Positions 1 to 6,310 of a stretch of DNA of 8,846 nucleotides are shown here, piece by piece. The stretch spans positions 1 through 8,846 of the forward strand of contig JANYCM010000141.1 of NCBI GenBank assembly GCA_025360285.1, read 5' to 3'. A program made the position numbers and the translations under genes. This stretch comes from Sphingomonadales bacterium. Its GTDB lineage: Bacteria; Pseudomonadota; Alphaproteobacteria; Sphingomonadales; Sphingomonadaceae. The notes beneath the pieces are model-generated. The model did no database searches. It worked only from the letters and a program-made list of their open reading frames with translations, and was not told the origin of the DNA. Positions within the stretch are counted from its first letter, which is position 1, and each line of letters opens with the position of its first letter.

Positions 1-656
1 TAGGAGCCCAGCAGACGCTTCCTGAACAGTGATTTGATCAACCAGGCTTCGAGAATGCGGCCGCCGATGTAGAGCGCGGCAAAGATCCCGGCAAAAATAT
101 AGGCGGGGGTGGGCTTGGGGCCTTGGTCTTCGTCGTCATCGCCGCCGGCCTTCTTGTCGTCTTTCTCGGGCTTTTCGGGGGCGGGCGCACCCAAAAATTT
201 GTCGATCGGGTTCATCGGCATAGCGGCTATTTTTTCAGCGGCCTTTTTCTCAGCGGCCTTCTTCGCCGCGACGGCCGCTGCCCCGGCCTTGCCGGCCGCC
301 GCGGTGGACTGTTTTTCGAGCGTGCCAATGCCGATGGTTGCCTGGGCGATGGCCAGGAACAACAGCGGCGCCAGAAAGCAGAACAGCAAGGCCCGGCTCG
401 TCAGGTCATAGCGCAGCGCCGGCCCGGTTTCGTCACGTTCAAGCTTCAGGATGCCCGAATCGAAAACCGCCATCTTGTCCTGGGCGGCCTGGTCCTTCTT
501 GTGGAAAATCAGCGTGTCGCCGGTGCGTTCATGGGTCGTGCCGGGCTCGTGGAACAGCGGATCGAGCCGGGCAAAGGCCTCATCACCCGATTGCCCCGGC
601 GCCAGCGCCAGCCGGCCGCGGATGTGCCAGATCCAGTCGATATAGCGCAGGTTCAC
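1..656 (-). CDS. Two-helix membrane protein of unknown function (3' end at window edge)
   Basis: The frame stays open from GTG at 656 to the window edge, giving 218 residues. The last two visible bases are TA, so the next codon is either a stop or tyrosine, and the gene probably ends right at the edge. The GTG is chosen because AGGGAA lies 5 bases upstream; another GTG at 701 overlaps the stop of the preceding gene (GTGA) but has no clear ribosome site. The protein has a soluble N-terminal part (residues 1-85, beginning MNLRYIDWIW), a hydrophobic helix at about 88-112, an Ala/Lys-rich linker (about 118-146, AAEKK repeats), a Lys/Asp/Glu-rich charged stretch (161-178), a second helix at about 184-206, and a short basic tail (FRKRLL). 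It follows the sterol desaturase-family gene by 41 bases on the same strand, so co-transcription is likely. I do not recognise a characterised family. Coding status rests on the long open frame, the membrane-protein layout and the ribosome site. Confidence 0.75.
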   Translation of the reverse strand, partial: MNLRYIDWIWHIRGRLALAPGQSGDEAFARLDPLFHEPGTTHERTGDTLIFHKKDQAAQDKMAVFDSGILKLERDETGPALRYDLTSRALLFCFLAPLLFLAIAQATIGIGTLEKQSTAAAGKAGAAAVAAKKAAEKKAAEKIAAMPMNPIDKFLGAPAPEKPEKDDKKAGGDDDEDQGPKPTPAYIFAGIFAALYIGGRILEAWLIKSLFRKRLLGS

Positions 657-697
657 CGGGCTTCCCTGGGCGGCGGCTATTCTCGCGGTGCCGGCGG

Positions 698-1678
698 TCA
701 CTCGGCCGGCACGGCCGCCGGCCCGCCAAAGCGTTCCTTCAGCGTCTTCCAGCCTTCGGTGAAAGGATGGGTCATCTGTTCGCGAATCGACATGCGGCGA
801 CCACCCTCCATGCCCAGCAATTCGGCTTCGCCATCGACACAGGTGCCGAACATGCGATCGATGAAGATGAAGGAGCCGGCGTAGTTGCTGCGGGTGGATT
901 CAAAATCCTGCGAATGGTGCAGGCTGTGATGTTCGGTGGTGTTGAACAGGAAACGCCACCAGCGCGGCGAATTGAAACGCACATTGATGTGTTGATAGAC
1001 CCCGATCGCTAACCCGAAACTGCCCGCGAGCAGCAGGGCGCGCGGCAGGAAATCGAAAAAGCCGCCGATGCCCAGCCCGATCAGGAACAGCTCGACGGGG
1101 TTACCGACCGCGCCCTTGTTGATGTTCAACTGGGTGATGTAATGATGCACCGAATGCGGCAGCCACAGCGGGTACCAATTATGCATGCCGCGATGCATCC
1201 AATATTGCCCAAAATCGAAAATGAAGGCGATCAGAAAGGCTTGCAGCAGGATCGGCAGGCCCGTGAACCAGCTTAGCTTGTCCCAGTGAAAAGCGTCCTG
1301 AAGGGCTTCCGCCATGGCATCGCTACCGATGTAATTGCCGGCGAGGCGGACCACCGTCAGGCCGATCCCGACATAGAACAGGTCGGTCGCCAGTTCCTTC
1401 CAGGTCAGCCGCCAGCTGGCGTAGCGCGGGTTGACCCATTCCAGCCCGAGCAGCAGGACCTTGAAGCCGATGCCGATACCGATGGCGGTCGATGCCTTGG
1501 CGATGGAATTCGGGGCGTAATACCAGAAGGCCAGCAGCGCGAACAACATCACCGGCTGGAACCAGGTAAAGATGAATTGCCTGACCGGGCCGCCTTCGAC
1601 CCTTGGGATATTTTCCCAGCCCACGGTGACGGGCGCCTGTGCCCCGATCACCCTGTTGCCGACGCGCACTCCGTCCAT
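698..1678 (-). CDS. Sterol desaturase / fatty acid hydroxylase family membrane protein
   Basis: This 326-residue membrane protein has the histidine clusters of the di-iron fatty acid hydroxylase/sterol desaturase superfamily (ERG3-like, PF04116): HRGMH at 162-166, HSVHH at 175-179, and HHSLHH at 250-255, plus His230 in the loop before the last cluster. In this family the clusters hold two irons at the cytoplasmic membrane face and carry out O2-dependent hydroxylation or desaturation of lipid C-H bonds. Hydrophobic segments are visible at about 36-54, 64-80, 141-160 and 194-228. The ATG at 1678 is preceded by GGGGACAGG, an acceptable ribosome site. The start of the downstream unknown membrane protein lies 41 bases beyond its stop, which suggests an operon. 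The substrate cannot be read from the sequence; sterol, carotenoid, sphingolipid/fatty acid and hopanoid lipids are all possible within the superfamily. Family call is strong, specific function unknown. Confidence 0.92.
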   Translation of the reverse strand: MDGVRVGNRVIGAQAPVTVGWENIPRVEGGPVRQFIFTWFQPVMLFALLAFWYYAPNSIAKASTAIGIGIGFKVLLLGLEWVNPRYASWRLTWKELATDLFYVGIGLTVVRLAGNYIGSDAMAEALQDAFHWDKLSWFTGLPILLQAFLIAFIFDFGQYWMHRGMHNWYPLWLPHSVHHYITQLNINKGAVGNPVELFLIGLGIGGFFDFLPRALLLAGSFGLAIGVYQHINVRFNSPRWWRFLFNTTEHHSLHHSQDFESTRSNYAGSFIFIDRMFGTCVDGEAELLGMEGGRRMSIREQMTHPFTEGWKTLKERFGGPAAVPAE

Positions 1679-1708
1679 CCTGTCCCCGCGATACCGCTTC
1701 CCGAGACT

Positions 1709-1737
1709 AAACTATCCGAAACCTGCCGCGCTGTCAT
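1709..1737 (-). promoter_or_regulatory. Possible sigma-70 promoter for the sterol desaturase-family gene
   Basis: On the minus strand, ATGACA (1737-1732, one mismatch to TTGACA) and TAGTTT (1714-1709, three matches to TATAAT) are 17 bases apart. The -10 box lies about 30 bases upstream of the ATG at 1678. The position and spacing are right but the -10 box is weak, so this is only a candidate. Confidence 0.3.
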
Positions 1738-1979
1738 AGGGCATTCAACGTATATGGCTGCCGGCGGCGCTTGAGAGCAGCTCCTGTGTTGGGCAGCCCT
1801 GTCCTACATGAACCAAATGGGATATGAACCTTGCGCTGCCGCTCTTTGACGTCGCTCTTTGGACATTGTGGAAAACCAGAGGCGCGATCGCAGCCGGCGG
1901 CTGCGCGTCCGTGGGCGGAGACAAGCGCCGGAACGATTTCAGCAGCCCCAGCCGGCATTGGAAAAAAACGGCCGAAACA

Positions 1980-1997
1980 GGAAAATAAGGAAAATAA
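1980..1997. repeat. Tandem 9-base repeat GGAAAATAA x2
   Basis: Two exact head-to-tail copies of GGAAAATAA (1980-1988, 1989-1997) sit in the only AT-rich patch of the gap downstream of the exporter gene. On the minus strand this reads as TTATTTTCC twice. It may be a remnant of slippage or a protein-binding site; nothing further supports a function. Confidence 0.6.
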
Positions 1998-2042
1998 GTC
2001 TATATTCGAACGTCGGAACCCGCATTCACGACATAAAATTGC

Positions 2043-3863
2043 TCATTCAGCCGCCAAGGCCTCGCCGGCTTCCTCGGCCTGTTGCAGCAGCCACATGTCG
2101 GCATAGGCGCCGCCCAGGCCGAGCAAAGCCTCATGCCGGCCGCGTTCGATAATGCGGCCGGCGGCGAGGACGATGATTTCGTCGGCGTCGGTGATCGTTG
2201 ACAGGCGGTGGGCGATGACCAGCGTCGTGCGGCTTTGCGCGACGGTGCCGAGCGCCTGCTGGATATCGGCCTCGGTCGCCGAATCGAGCGCGCTGGTGGC
2301 TTCATCGAGGATCAAAATCGCCGGGTTCTTCAAGATGGTGCGGGCGATGGCGACGCGCTGCTTCTCACCGCCCGACAATTTCAGGCCGCGCTCCCCCACC
2401 TGCGTCGCATAGCCATCGGGCAGCGACAGGATGAAATCATGGATGGCGGCACCGCGGGCGGCGGCTTCGATGTCGGCCGGCGACGCCTCGGGCCGGCCAT
2501 AGGCGATGTTGTAACCGATCGAATCATTGAACAGCACGGTATCCTGAGGAACGATGCCGATGGTACGGCGCAGCGAATCCTGGGTGACGGCGGCGATATT
2601 CTGCCCGTCGATTGTCACAGTGCCGCCCTGGATATCGTAGAAGCGGTAAAGGATGCGGCTGAGGGTCGATTTGCCGGCGCCCGAATGGCCGACGATCGCC
2701 AGTTTGCGCCCTGGCGGCACGTCGAACGACACATCGTGCAAAATCTGCCGGCGCGGATCATAGCCGAAATTGACGTGCGAAAAGCGCACATGGCCGCCGG
2801 TGATGGCGAGCGGCGGCGCGCCGGGCACATCGGCGATTTCTGCCGGCGTGTCGATCAGGCCGAACATCGCCTCCATATCGATCAGGCCCTGCTTGATCTC
2901 GCGATAGACCATGCCGAGCATGTCGAGCGGCCGAAACAGCTGGGCGAGCAAGGTGTTGACCAGCACGACATCACCGATGCTGAATTTGCCGCTGTGCCAG
3001 CCCCAGACGGTATAGCCCATGGCGGCGGCCATCATCAGATTGGTGATCAGCGATTGGCCGATGTTGAGCCAGGCGAGCGACACTTCATTCTTGGTCGCCG
3101 CATCGGTGTAGCGCTTGATGGCCAGGCCATAGTTGCGGTTTTCATGCGCTTCGGCGTTGAAATATTTGACGGTTTCATAGTTGAGCAGCGAATCGACGGC
3201 ACGGGCCACGGCCTTGTTGTCCGAATCGACCATCTCGCGGCGCAGCTTGGCGCGCCAGTCCGTGACGCGCTGGGTGTACCAGATGTAGGCGATAACCATG
3301 GCAAGCACGGCGGCGACCATCAACGGCCCCAGCTTGACCCAGAAGATGATGCAGACGGCCGAGAGTTCGAACACGGTCGGGAAGATGTTGAACAGGATGA
3401 AATACAGCATCGTATCGATACTCTTGGTGCCGCGCTCGACAACGCGGGTCAGCGATCCGGTGCGGCGTTCGAGGTGAAAGCGCAGCGACAGGCGGTGGAT
3501 ATGGGCAAAGACATCCTGCGACAGGCGACGCGCCGCGGTCTGGCCGACCCTTTCGAAGATGGCATTGCGCAGATTGTCGAACAGCACGCCGCCGAAGCGC
3601 GCCAACGCATAGGCGCAGACCAGCGCCACGGCGATCTGGATGCCATCGGGCACGCCGGCGGCCATGCGATCAATGGCGCCCTTGAAGGCAAAGGGCATGA
3701 TGAGGGTGGTCGATTTGGCCAGGAGGACCAAGGCCATGGCGGCCACCACACGAACGCGCAGCATCGGCTCGGCACGCGGCCAGAGATAGGGCAGGAAGCG
3801 CTTCAGGGTGCCGAAATCGGCCTTGCCCTGTGGGGGCGCCGCGGACGCAATCATGGGGTGCAT
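2043..3863 (-). CDS. Atm1-type ABC exporter (fused permease and ATPase), probably glutathione-linked
   Basis: This 606-residue half-transporter has an N-terminal membrane domain with about six helices (roughly 36-60, 77-100, 155-176, 180-198, 265-290, 296-318) followed by a nucleotide-binding domain. ATPase motifs are complete: Walker A GHSGAGKST (392-400), Q-loop Gln440, signature LSGGE (496-500), Walker B ILILDE (516-521) and switch His552. It should work as a homodimer in the inner membrane. The segment RTGSLTRVVERGTKSID (134-150) is typical of the Atm1/HMT1 subfamily, whose members export glutathione conjugates or glutathione-linked sulfur and metal species. Arg204, Arg208, Asn267, Gln270, Gly317, Met318 and Arg321 match, at a constant offset of two, the glutathione-site residues I recall from the Novosphingobium aromaticivorans NaAtm1 structure; that numbering is from memory. 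Start at ATG 3863 has only a weak GGTG ribosome site, and Met4 is an alternative. The gene diverges from a DUF1330-type gene 50 bases away. Confidence 0.93.
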   Translation of the reverse strand: MHPMIASAAPPQGKADFGTLKRFLPYLWPRAEPMLRVRVVAAMALVLLAKSTTLIMPFAFKGAIDRMAAGVPDGIQIAVALVCAYALARFGGVLFDNLRNAIFERVGQTAARRLSQDVFAHIHRLSLRFHLERRTGSLTRVVERGTKSIDTMLYFILFNIFPTVFELSAVCIIFWVKLGPLMVAAVLAMVIAYIWYTQRVTDWRAKLRREMVDSDNKAVARAVDSLLNYETVKYFNAEAHENRNYGLAIKRYTDAATKNEVSLAWLNIGQSLITNLMMAAAMGYTVWGWHSGKFSIGDVVLVNTLLAQLFRPLDMLGMVYREIKQGLIDMEAMFGLIDTPAEIADVPGAPPLAITGGHVRFSHVNFGYDPRRQILHDVSFDVPPGRKLAIVGHSGAGKSTLSRILYRFYDIQGGTVTIDGQNIAAVTQDSLRRTIGIVPQDTVLFNDSIGYNIAYGRPEASPADIEAAARGAAIHDFILSLPDGYATQVGERGLKLSGGEKQRVAIARTILKNPAILILDEATSALDSATEADIQQALGTVAQSRTTLVIAHRLSTITDADEIIVLAAGRIIERGRHEALLGLGGAYADMWLLQQAEEAGEALAAE

Positions 3864-3878
3864 GACACCAATGTGGCG

Positions 3879-3907
3879 TTGCCGGCGCAGCGGCGCAAGC
3901 GCATGAT
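3879..3907 (+). promoter_or_regulatory. Possible promoter giving a leaderless mRNA for the DUF1330-type gene
   Basis: TTGCCG (3879-3884) and CATGAT (3902-3907) are 17 bases apart, each with 4 of 6 matches to the sigma-70 consensus. The expected transcription start, about 7 bases past the -10 box, falls on or next to the ATG at 3914. This fits the absence of a ribosome site before that ATG. GC-rich sequence gives such matches by chance, so confidence is low. Confidence 0.3.
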
Positions 3908-3913
3908 GGCGGC

Positions 3914-4447
3914 ATGAAGATGCTGCTGCTGTTCGCCGCCCTCACCGCCACACCAGCCTGGGCGCAGGCACCGCCACCGCCACCGCCCGGCCCGGCGGCG
4001 CTGGCCCCAGCCGTCAATCCCGATGTCTGTGACGGCAAGCCGGTGATCATGCTGATCAGTGGCCAGGTGCATGATCGCGACCGCATCCTGCGCTATGGCG
4101 CGGCGATTCGTGAAAGCCGGCTGTATGAAAAGCTTGGTGGCTATTATATCGTCTCGCCGCGCAGTATCGCGACCTTCGAAGGATCGCCGCCGGCCAACCA
4201 GAGCGTGCTGATGGTGCGCTTTCCGTGTTTCGCCCATGCCCGCGCCTTCTGGTATTCGCAAAAATACCAAAGGGACCTGGTTCCGCTGCGGCAGAACCCG
4301 AGCGCTGGCGATTTCACCGTCACCATCTATCCCGAAATCGCGCCGCCGCCCGAGGTTGGGGCGATGCTGCAACCAGGTGGCTACAAGGCGGTGCCGGGGC
4401 CTGAAGTGGTGGCGGCAATTCCGCAAGTGCCCGACAAGCCGAAGTAA
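3914..4447 (+). CDS. Secreted DUF1330-type protein
   Basis: This 177-residue protein starts with a clear Sec signal peptide (MKMLLLFAALTATPAWA, cleavage expected after Ala17), followed by a proline-rich stretch (20-36). The central part, about residues 43-140, resembles the DUF1330 fold (PF07045, a ferredoxin-like alpha/beta domain). It has the usual pattern of a Gly-Gly-Tyr-Tyr strand (75-78), a variable loop, a strand with VRFP (101-104), a helix with AFWYSQKYQ (111-119), PLRQ (124-127) and a final DFTVTIYP strand (133-140). Most DUF1330 proteins I know of are cytoplasmic, so the signal peptide is notable. Cys39 and Cys105 could form a disulfide in the periplasm (inference). There is no good ribosome site before the ATG; the start is set by the signal peptide. 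The gene stands alone, divergent from the exporter gene and closed by a strong terminator. Biochemical role unknown. Confidence 0.82.
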   Translation: MKMLLLFAALTATPAWAQAPPPPPPGPAALAPAVNPDVCDGKPVIMLISGQVHDRDRILRYGAAIRESRLYEKLGGYYIVSPRSIATFEGSPPANQSVLMVRFPCFAHARAFWYSQKYQRDLVPLRQNPSAGDFTVTIYPEIAPPPEVGAMLQPGGYKAVPGPEVVAAIPQVPDKPK

Positions 4448-4465
4448 ACTACCCCAGAAACGATT

Positions 4466-4504
4466 GGACCCCTGCTCCGGGGGCATGGAGCAGGGGTCCT
4501 TTTT
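4466..4504 (+). terminator. Strong intrinsic terminator after the DUF1330-type gene
   Basis: A perfect 13-base inverted repeat (4466-4478 GGACCCCTGCTCC and 4487-4499 GGAGCAGGGGTCC) with an 8-base loop is followed at once by five T (4500-4504). It begins 18 bases after the stop codon at 4447. On the opposite strand the stem is followed by only a weak T tract, so it mainly serves the plus strand, though it may also slow transcripts coming from the LolA-like gene. Confidence 0.93.
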
Positions 4505-4690
4505 GCGCTCGTCACGCAGCGACTGTCGCTTGTTCGCCGCCGGATAACAGGGGGCAAATCCCGGCTGCGGCAACAACCGCATGTCGTTTATGCCTGCCGC
4601 CAGATTGACCCGGCATGAACGATATTCAGAAATACGGCGGAAACAAAAAAATTTAAACGCTGTTGGTTTCGGGTGACGATTATCGCTGAT

Positions 4691-5275
4691 CTATCGCGTT
4701 ACCGGCCGGCGCGGATCACGAAAGCCGAAATCGACCCTCGACAGATCGGCATTGTAGCGGGCACCAGTCAATTGCACCGTGCTGCGGCCGCCCTGGGCAT
4801 CAAACGCCGTCCAGCCGGCCAGTGCCAGGCCGCCGGGGGCCGCGGCGGTGCGGGTAAAGGCGATGCGCAGCGAACCGAATTCGGGGTGTTTGGGATCGCG
4901 AGCTTCGACCTCAACACTGGTGTCGGTGGTCGCGGCGATATGCGCGACGCCCGAAAGATCGGGATCGGAGGCAAGCAAAATGCCCAGCGGCGTCGATTTC
5001 ACCGGCCATTGCGACACCTGGTTGACACTGTAATCGACAAAGGTCAGCGATTTGCCGTTGCCGACGATCAACAGCCGCGCCTTGTCATATTGGAAGCGGA
5101 TACGACCGGGCCGGGCGAGGACCATGCTGCCAGTCAGCACTTTGCCATCGGCCCCGGTCTGGGTGAAATTGGCAGACAGGCTGGTCGTCGCCTTCAACGA
5201 GGCGGCGACATCGGCAAGCGTTGTGGCACCGGCCGGCGCAGCCAGCAGCAAGATGAGGGACAGGATCTTGATCAT
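4691..5275 (-). CDS. lolA: LolA-like periplasmic outer-membrane lipoprotein carrier
   Basis: This 194-residue protein has a Sec signal peptide (MIKILSLILLLAAPAGA, residues 1-17) and a mature part matching the LolA fold. The features are an N-terminal helix with FTQT (37-40), a Gly-rich turn, the strand RPGRIRFQYD (55-64), a strand with LLIVGNGKSLTFVDY (68-82), and QWPVKSTPLGILL (89-101), the part that in LolA precedes the second helix. LolA takes lipoproteins from the LolCDE ABC complex and carries them across the periplasm to the outer membrane. ATG 5275 is chosen over longer in-frame starts (up to 5440) because GAGG lies 5 bases upstream and the signal peptide begins there; the longer version would overlap the LuxR-family gene. 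That gene ends 52 bases upstream on the same strand, so co-transcription is likely. It could be a LolA-superfamily paralogue rather than the main carrier; only a genome-wide view would tell. Confidence 0.85.
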   Translation of the reverse strand: MIKILSLILLLAAPAGATTLADVAASLKATTSLSANFTQTGADGKVLTGSMVLARPGRIRFQYDKARLLIVGNGKSLTFVDYSVNQVSQWPVKSTPLGILLASDPDLSGVAHIAATTDTSVEVEARDPKHPEFGSLRIAFTRTAAAPGGLALAGWTAFDAQGGRSTVQLTGARYNADLSRVDFGFRDPRRPVTR

Positions 5276-5327
5276 GTCCGCCTCATGCCCGCGCCGGGGT
5301 TGCGCGACAATGAACGGCGCGCCGCGA

Positions 5328-6098
5328 TCAGGCAGCGGTGGCGAGATAACCCAGTTGTGCCGCCTTGAAGATCGTCTGCGAGCGGTTGACGGCATCAAGC
5401 TTCTCGCCGGCATTCTGGATATGGAAGCGCACCGTCGCATGGCTGCGAGCGAGGATCAGGCTGATTTCGCGGTCGGTCTTGCCGAAACTCGCCCAGCGCA
5501 GGCATTCGACTTCGCGGCGGGTCAACTGGCAATCGCCCGGCAACATGTGGCGAGTACGATGCGCCTTGACATAGCCCGCGACAAAACGATGCGAGAGAAT
5601 ACCGAACAGATCGGCACAGGCATCATATTCGGCCGACAGATCATCACACGCCTTGTCCGAACTGTTGAAGCTGACGGCACCCACCTGGCCGAAGGGCAAG
5701 TGCAGCGGCACGACGATGGCAACGCGGGTGAAGGCGCGCTTTTCGAAATTATCAAGGCTGATCTGGTCGAGATACGGATTGGCCTGGCGCGTGCGGAAGC
5801 CCGTAGCGCTGACCCAGAATGGTTCCGATTCGTAGCGGCAGGCACGCGGCACCGGCGACGACAGCGCCAGCGCCGGATCGGCCCACCAGCGCTCGGTTTC
5901 GCCTGTCCAGCCAAAGACATCGGCAGCCAGGACATTGCCCTCGGCATCGAGCATCGTGTGCTTGGAGGCGATATTGTCGCAGACCGCGACGCGCATCTGG
6001 CCGTGGCGCCAGGCAATATCGCGAAGCGCTTCGGCGGCGGGACGGATATCAGCAAGGCTGCGGACGGAAACGGCGGCAAGGTCGGCAGACAGGTTCAT
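5328..6098 (-). CDS. LuxR-family transcriptional regulator with autoinducer-binding-like domain
   Basis: This 256-residue regulator has two parts. The N-terminal part (about 15-175) has the pattern of the LuxR autoinducer-binding domain (PF03472): Asp74-Pro75 followed about 20 residues later by Trp95, then a strand pair ending in a Gly-rich turn (PFGQVGAVSF, 135-144). The C-terminal part (191-251) is a clear GerE/LuxR helix-turn-helix, with LTRREVECLRW at 192-202, Gly206, and the recognition-helix region SHATVRFHI at 219-227. ATG 6098 is chosen over an upstream in-frame ATG at 6179 because the domain layout begins soon after it and GGGGA lies 9 bases upstream. No luxI-type synthase is visible, so within this window it is an orphan (solo) LuxR. 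The aromatic pair that normally lines the acyl-homoserine-lactone pocket is not in standard spacing, so the ligand may differ. It diverges from the acyl-CoA dehydrogenase genes, whose control is a reasonable guess. Confidence 0.88.
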   Translation of the reverse strand: MNLSADLAAVSVRSLADIRPAAEALRDIAWRHGQMRVAVCDNIASKHTMLDAEGNVLAADVFGWTGETERWWADPALALSSPVPRACRYESEPFWVSATGFRTRQANPYLDQISLDNFEKRAFTRVAIVVPLHLPFGQVGAVSFNSSDKACDDLSAEYDACADLFGILSHRFVAGYVKAHRTRHMLPGDCQLTRREVECLRWASFGKTDREISLILARSHATVRFHIQNAGEKLDAVNRSQTIFKAAQLGYLATAA

Positions 6099-6132
6099 GG
6101 TGCATCTTCCCCGGACAAGGTCGGCATTGCTG

Positions 6133-6147
6133 TTTCCTTCAGGGAAA
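6133..6147. promoter_or_regulatory. 15-base palindrome upstream of the LuxR-family gene (possible operator)
   Basis: TTTCC at 6133-6137 and GGAAA at 6143-6147 flank the centre TTCAG, giving 12 of 14 symmetric positions. The site ends 34 bases upstream of the regulator start codon, where an autoregulatory operator would lie. No protein is known to bind it. Confidence 0.35.
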
Positions 6148-6310
6148 GACCTCTGTTCGGGTTGTTGCGCCGCGCCCAAGGGGCCATGACGCCATTACCC
6201 GCCGGGCCTTTGCAGCAACGGACAACTGGCACAATAGAGTGGTCGGACAGCCGCTGCAATCCTGCTTAGTCGTCCGCACCTGTTAATTGTCATCGTCGTG
6301 CACCGACGCA

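Larger units (their letters stand above)
1679..2042. other. Non-coding gap of 364 bases between two minus-strand genes
   Basis: This gap separates the exporter gene stop from the start of the sterol desaturase-family gene. Open frames crossing it have no recognisable protein features and no good ribosome sites. Visible structure: a 9-base direct repeat CGCTCTTTG at 1840-1848 and 1853-1861; an AT-rich patch around 1964-2012 with a tandem duplication of GGAAAATAA (1980-1988 and 1989-1997); and CGGCCG beside a run of seven A (T on the minus strand). I found no convincing hairpin terminator after the exporter gene and no tRNA-like fold. The downstream end carries the candidate promoter at 1709-1737. 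Confidence 0.6.

Noticed and set aside
247..280. Short direct repeats (CAGCGGCC followed by TTTTTCT or TTCTTC)
   Set aside because: They encode the AAEKK repeats of the protein linker and are explained by coding content.
123..1012. Several long plus-strand frames at the left end
   Set aside because: They are antisense to the unknown membrane protein and the sterol desaturase-family gene, whose histidine clusters and membrane helices are convincing.
1964..1975. CGGCCG next to a run of seven T (minus strand) as a terminator for the exporter gene
   Set aside because: The six-base palindrome has no loop and cannot form a stable hairpin, so it is not an intrinsic terminator.
1734..2152. Frames of 74-97 codons in the gap before the sterol desaturase-family gene
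   Set aside because: They have no ribosome sites and no domain signal, and the rightmost ones overlap the end of the exporter gene.
2208..3917. A 569-codon open frame on the plus strand, antisense to the exporter gene
   Set aside because: It mirrors the exporter coding sequence, is a common result of GC-rich codon use, and its product has no recognisable domain. The opposite strand encodes a complete ABC exporter with all motifs.
4581..4676. Short plus-strand frame of 31 codons starting ATG TCG TTT, plus a 13-codon frame at 4615
   Set aside because: There is no ribosome site and no recognisable peptide feature; an open frame of this size is expected by chance in an AT-richer spacer.
4645..4690. 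T-rich stretch downstream of the LolA-like gene as a terminator
   Set aside because: The T run (minus strand) is not preceded by a stable stem; only the tiny CGATTATCG dyad lies nearby.
5276..5440. Extended N-terminus for the LolA-like protein starting at 5440
   Set aside because: The extension is Arg-rich, overlaps the regulator gene, and would bury the signal peptide that starts at 5275 after a good ribosome site.
6099..6179. Extended N-terminus for the LuxR-family regulator starting at 6179
   Set aside because: The extra 27 residues have no domain content and cover the palindrome at 6133-6147. The ATG at 6098 fits the domain layout better.
5052..6269. A 405-codon plus-strand open frame across the LolA-like and LuxR-family genes
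   Set aside because: It runs antisense to two genes with clear domains, and its product is a low-information Arg/Ala/Gly-rich shadow.
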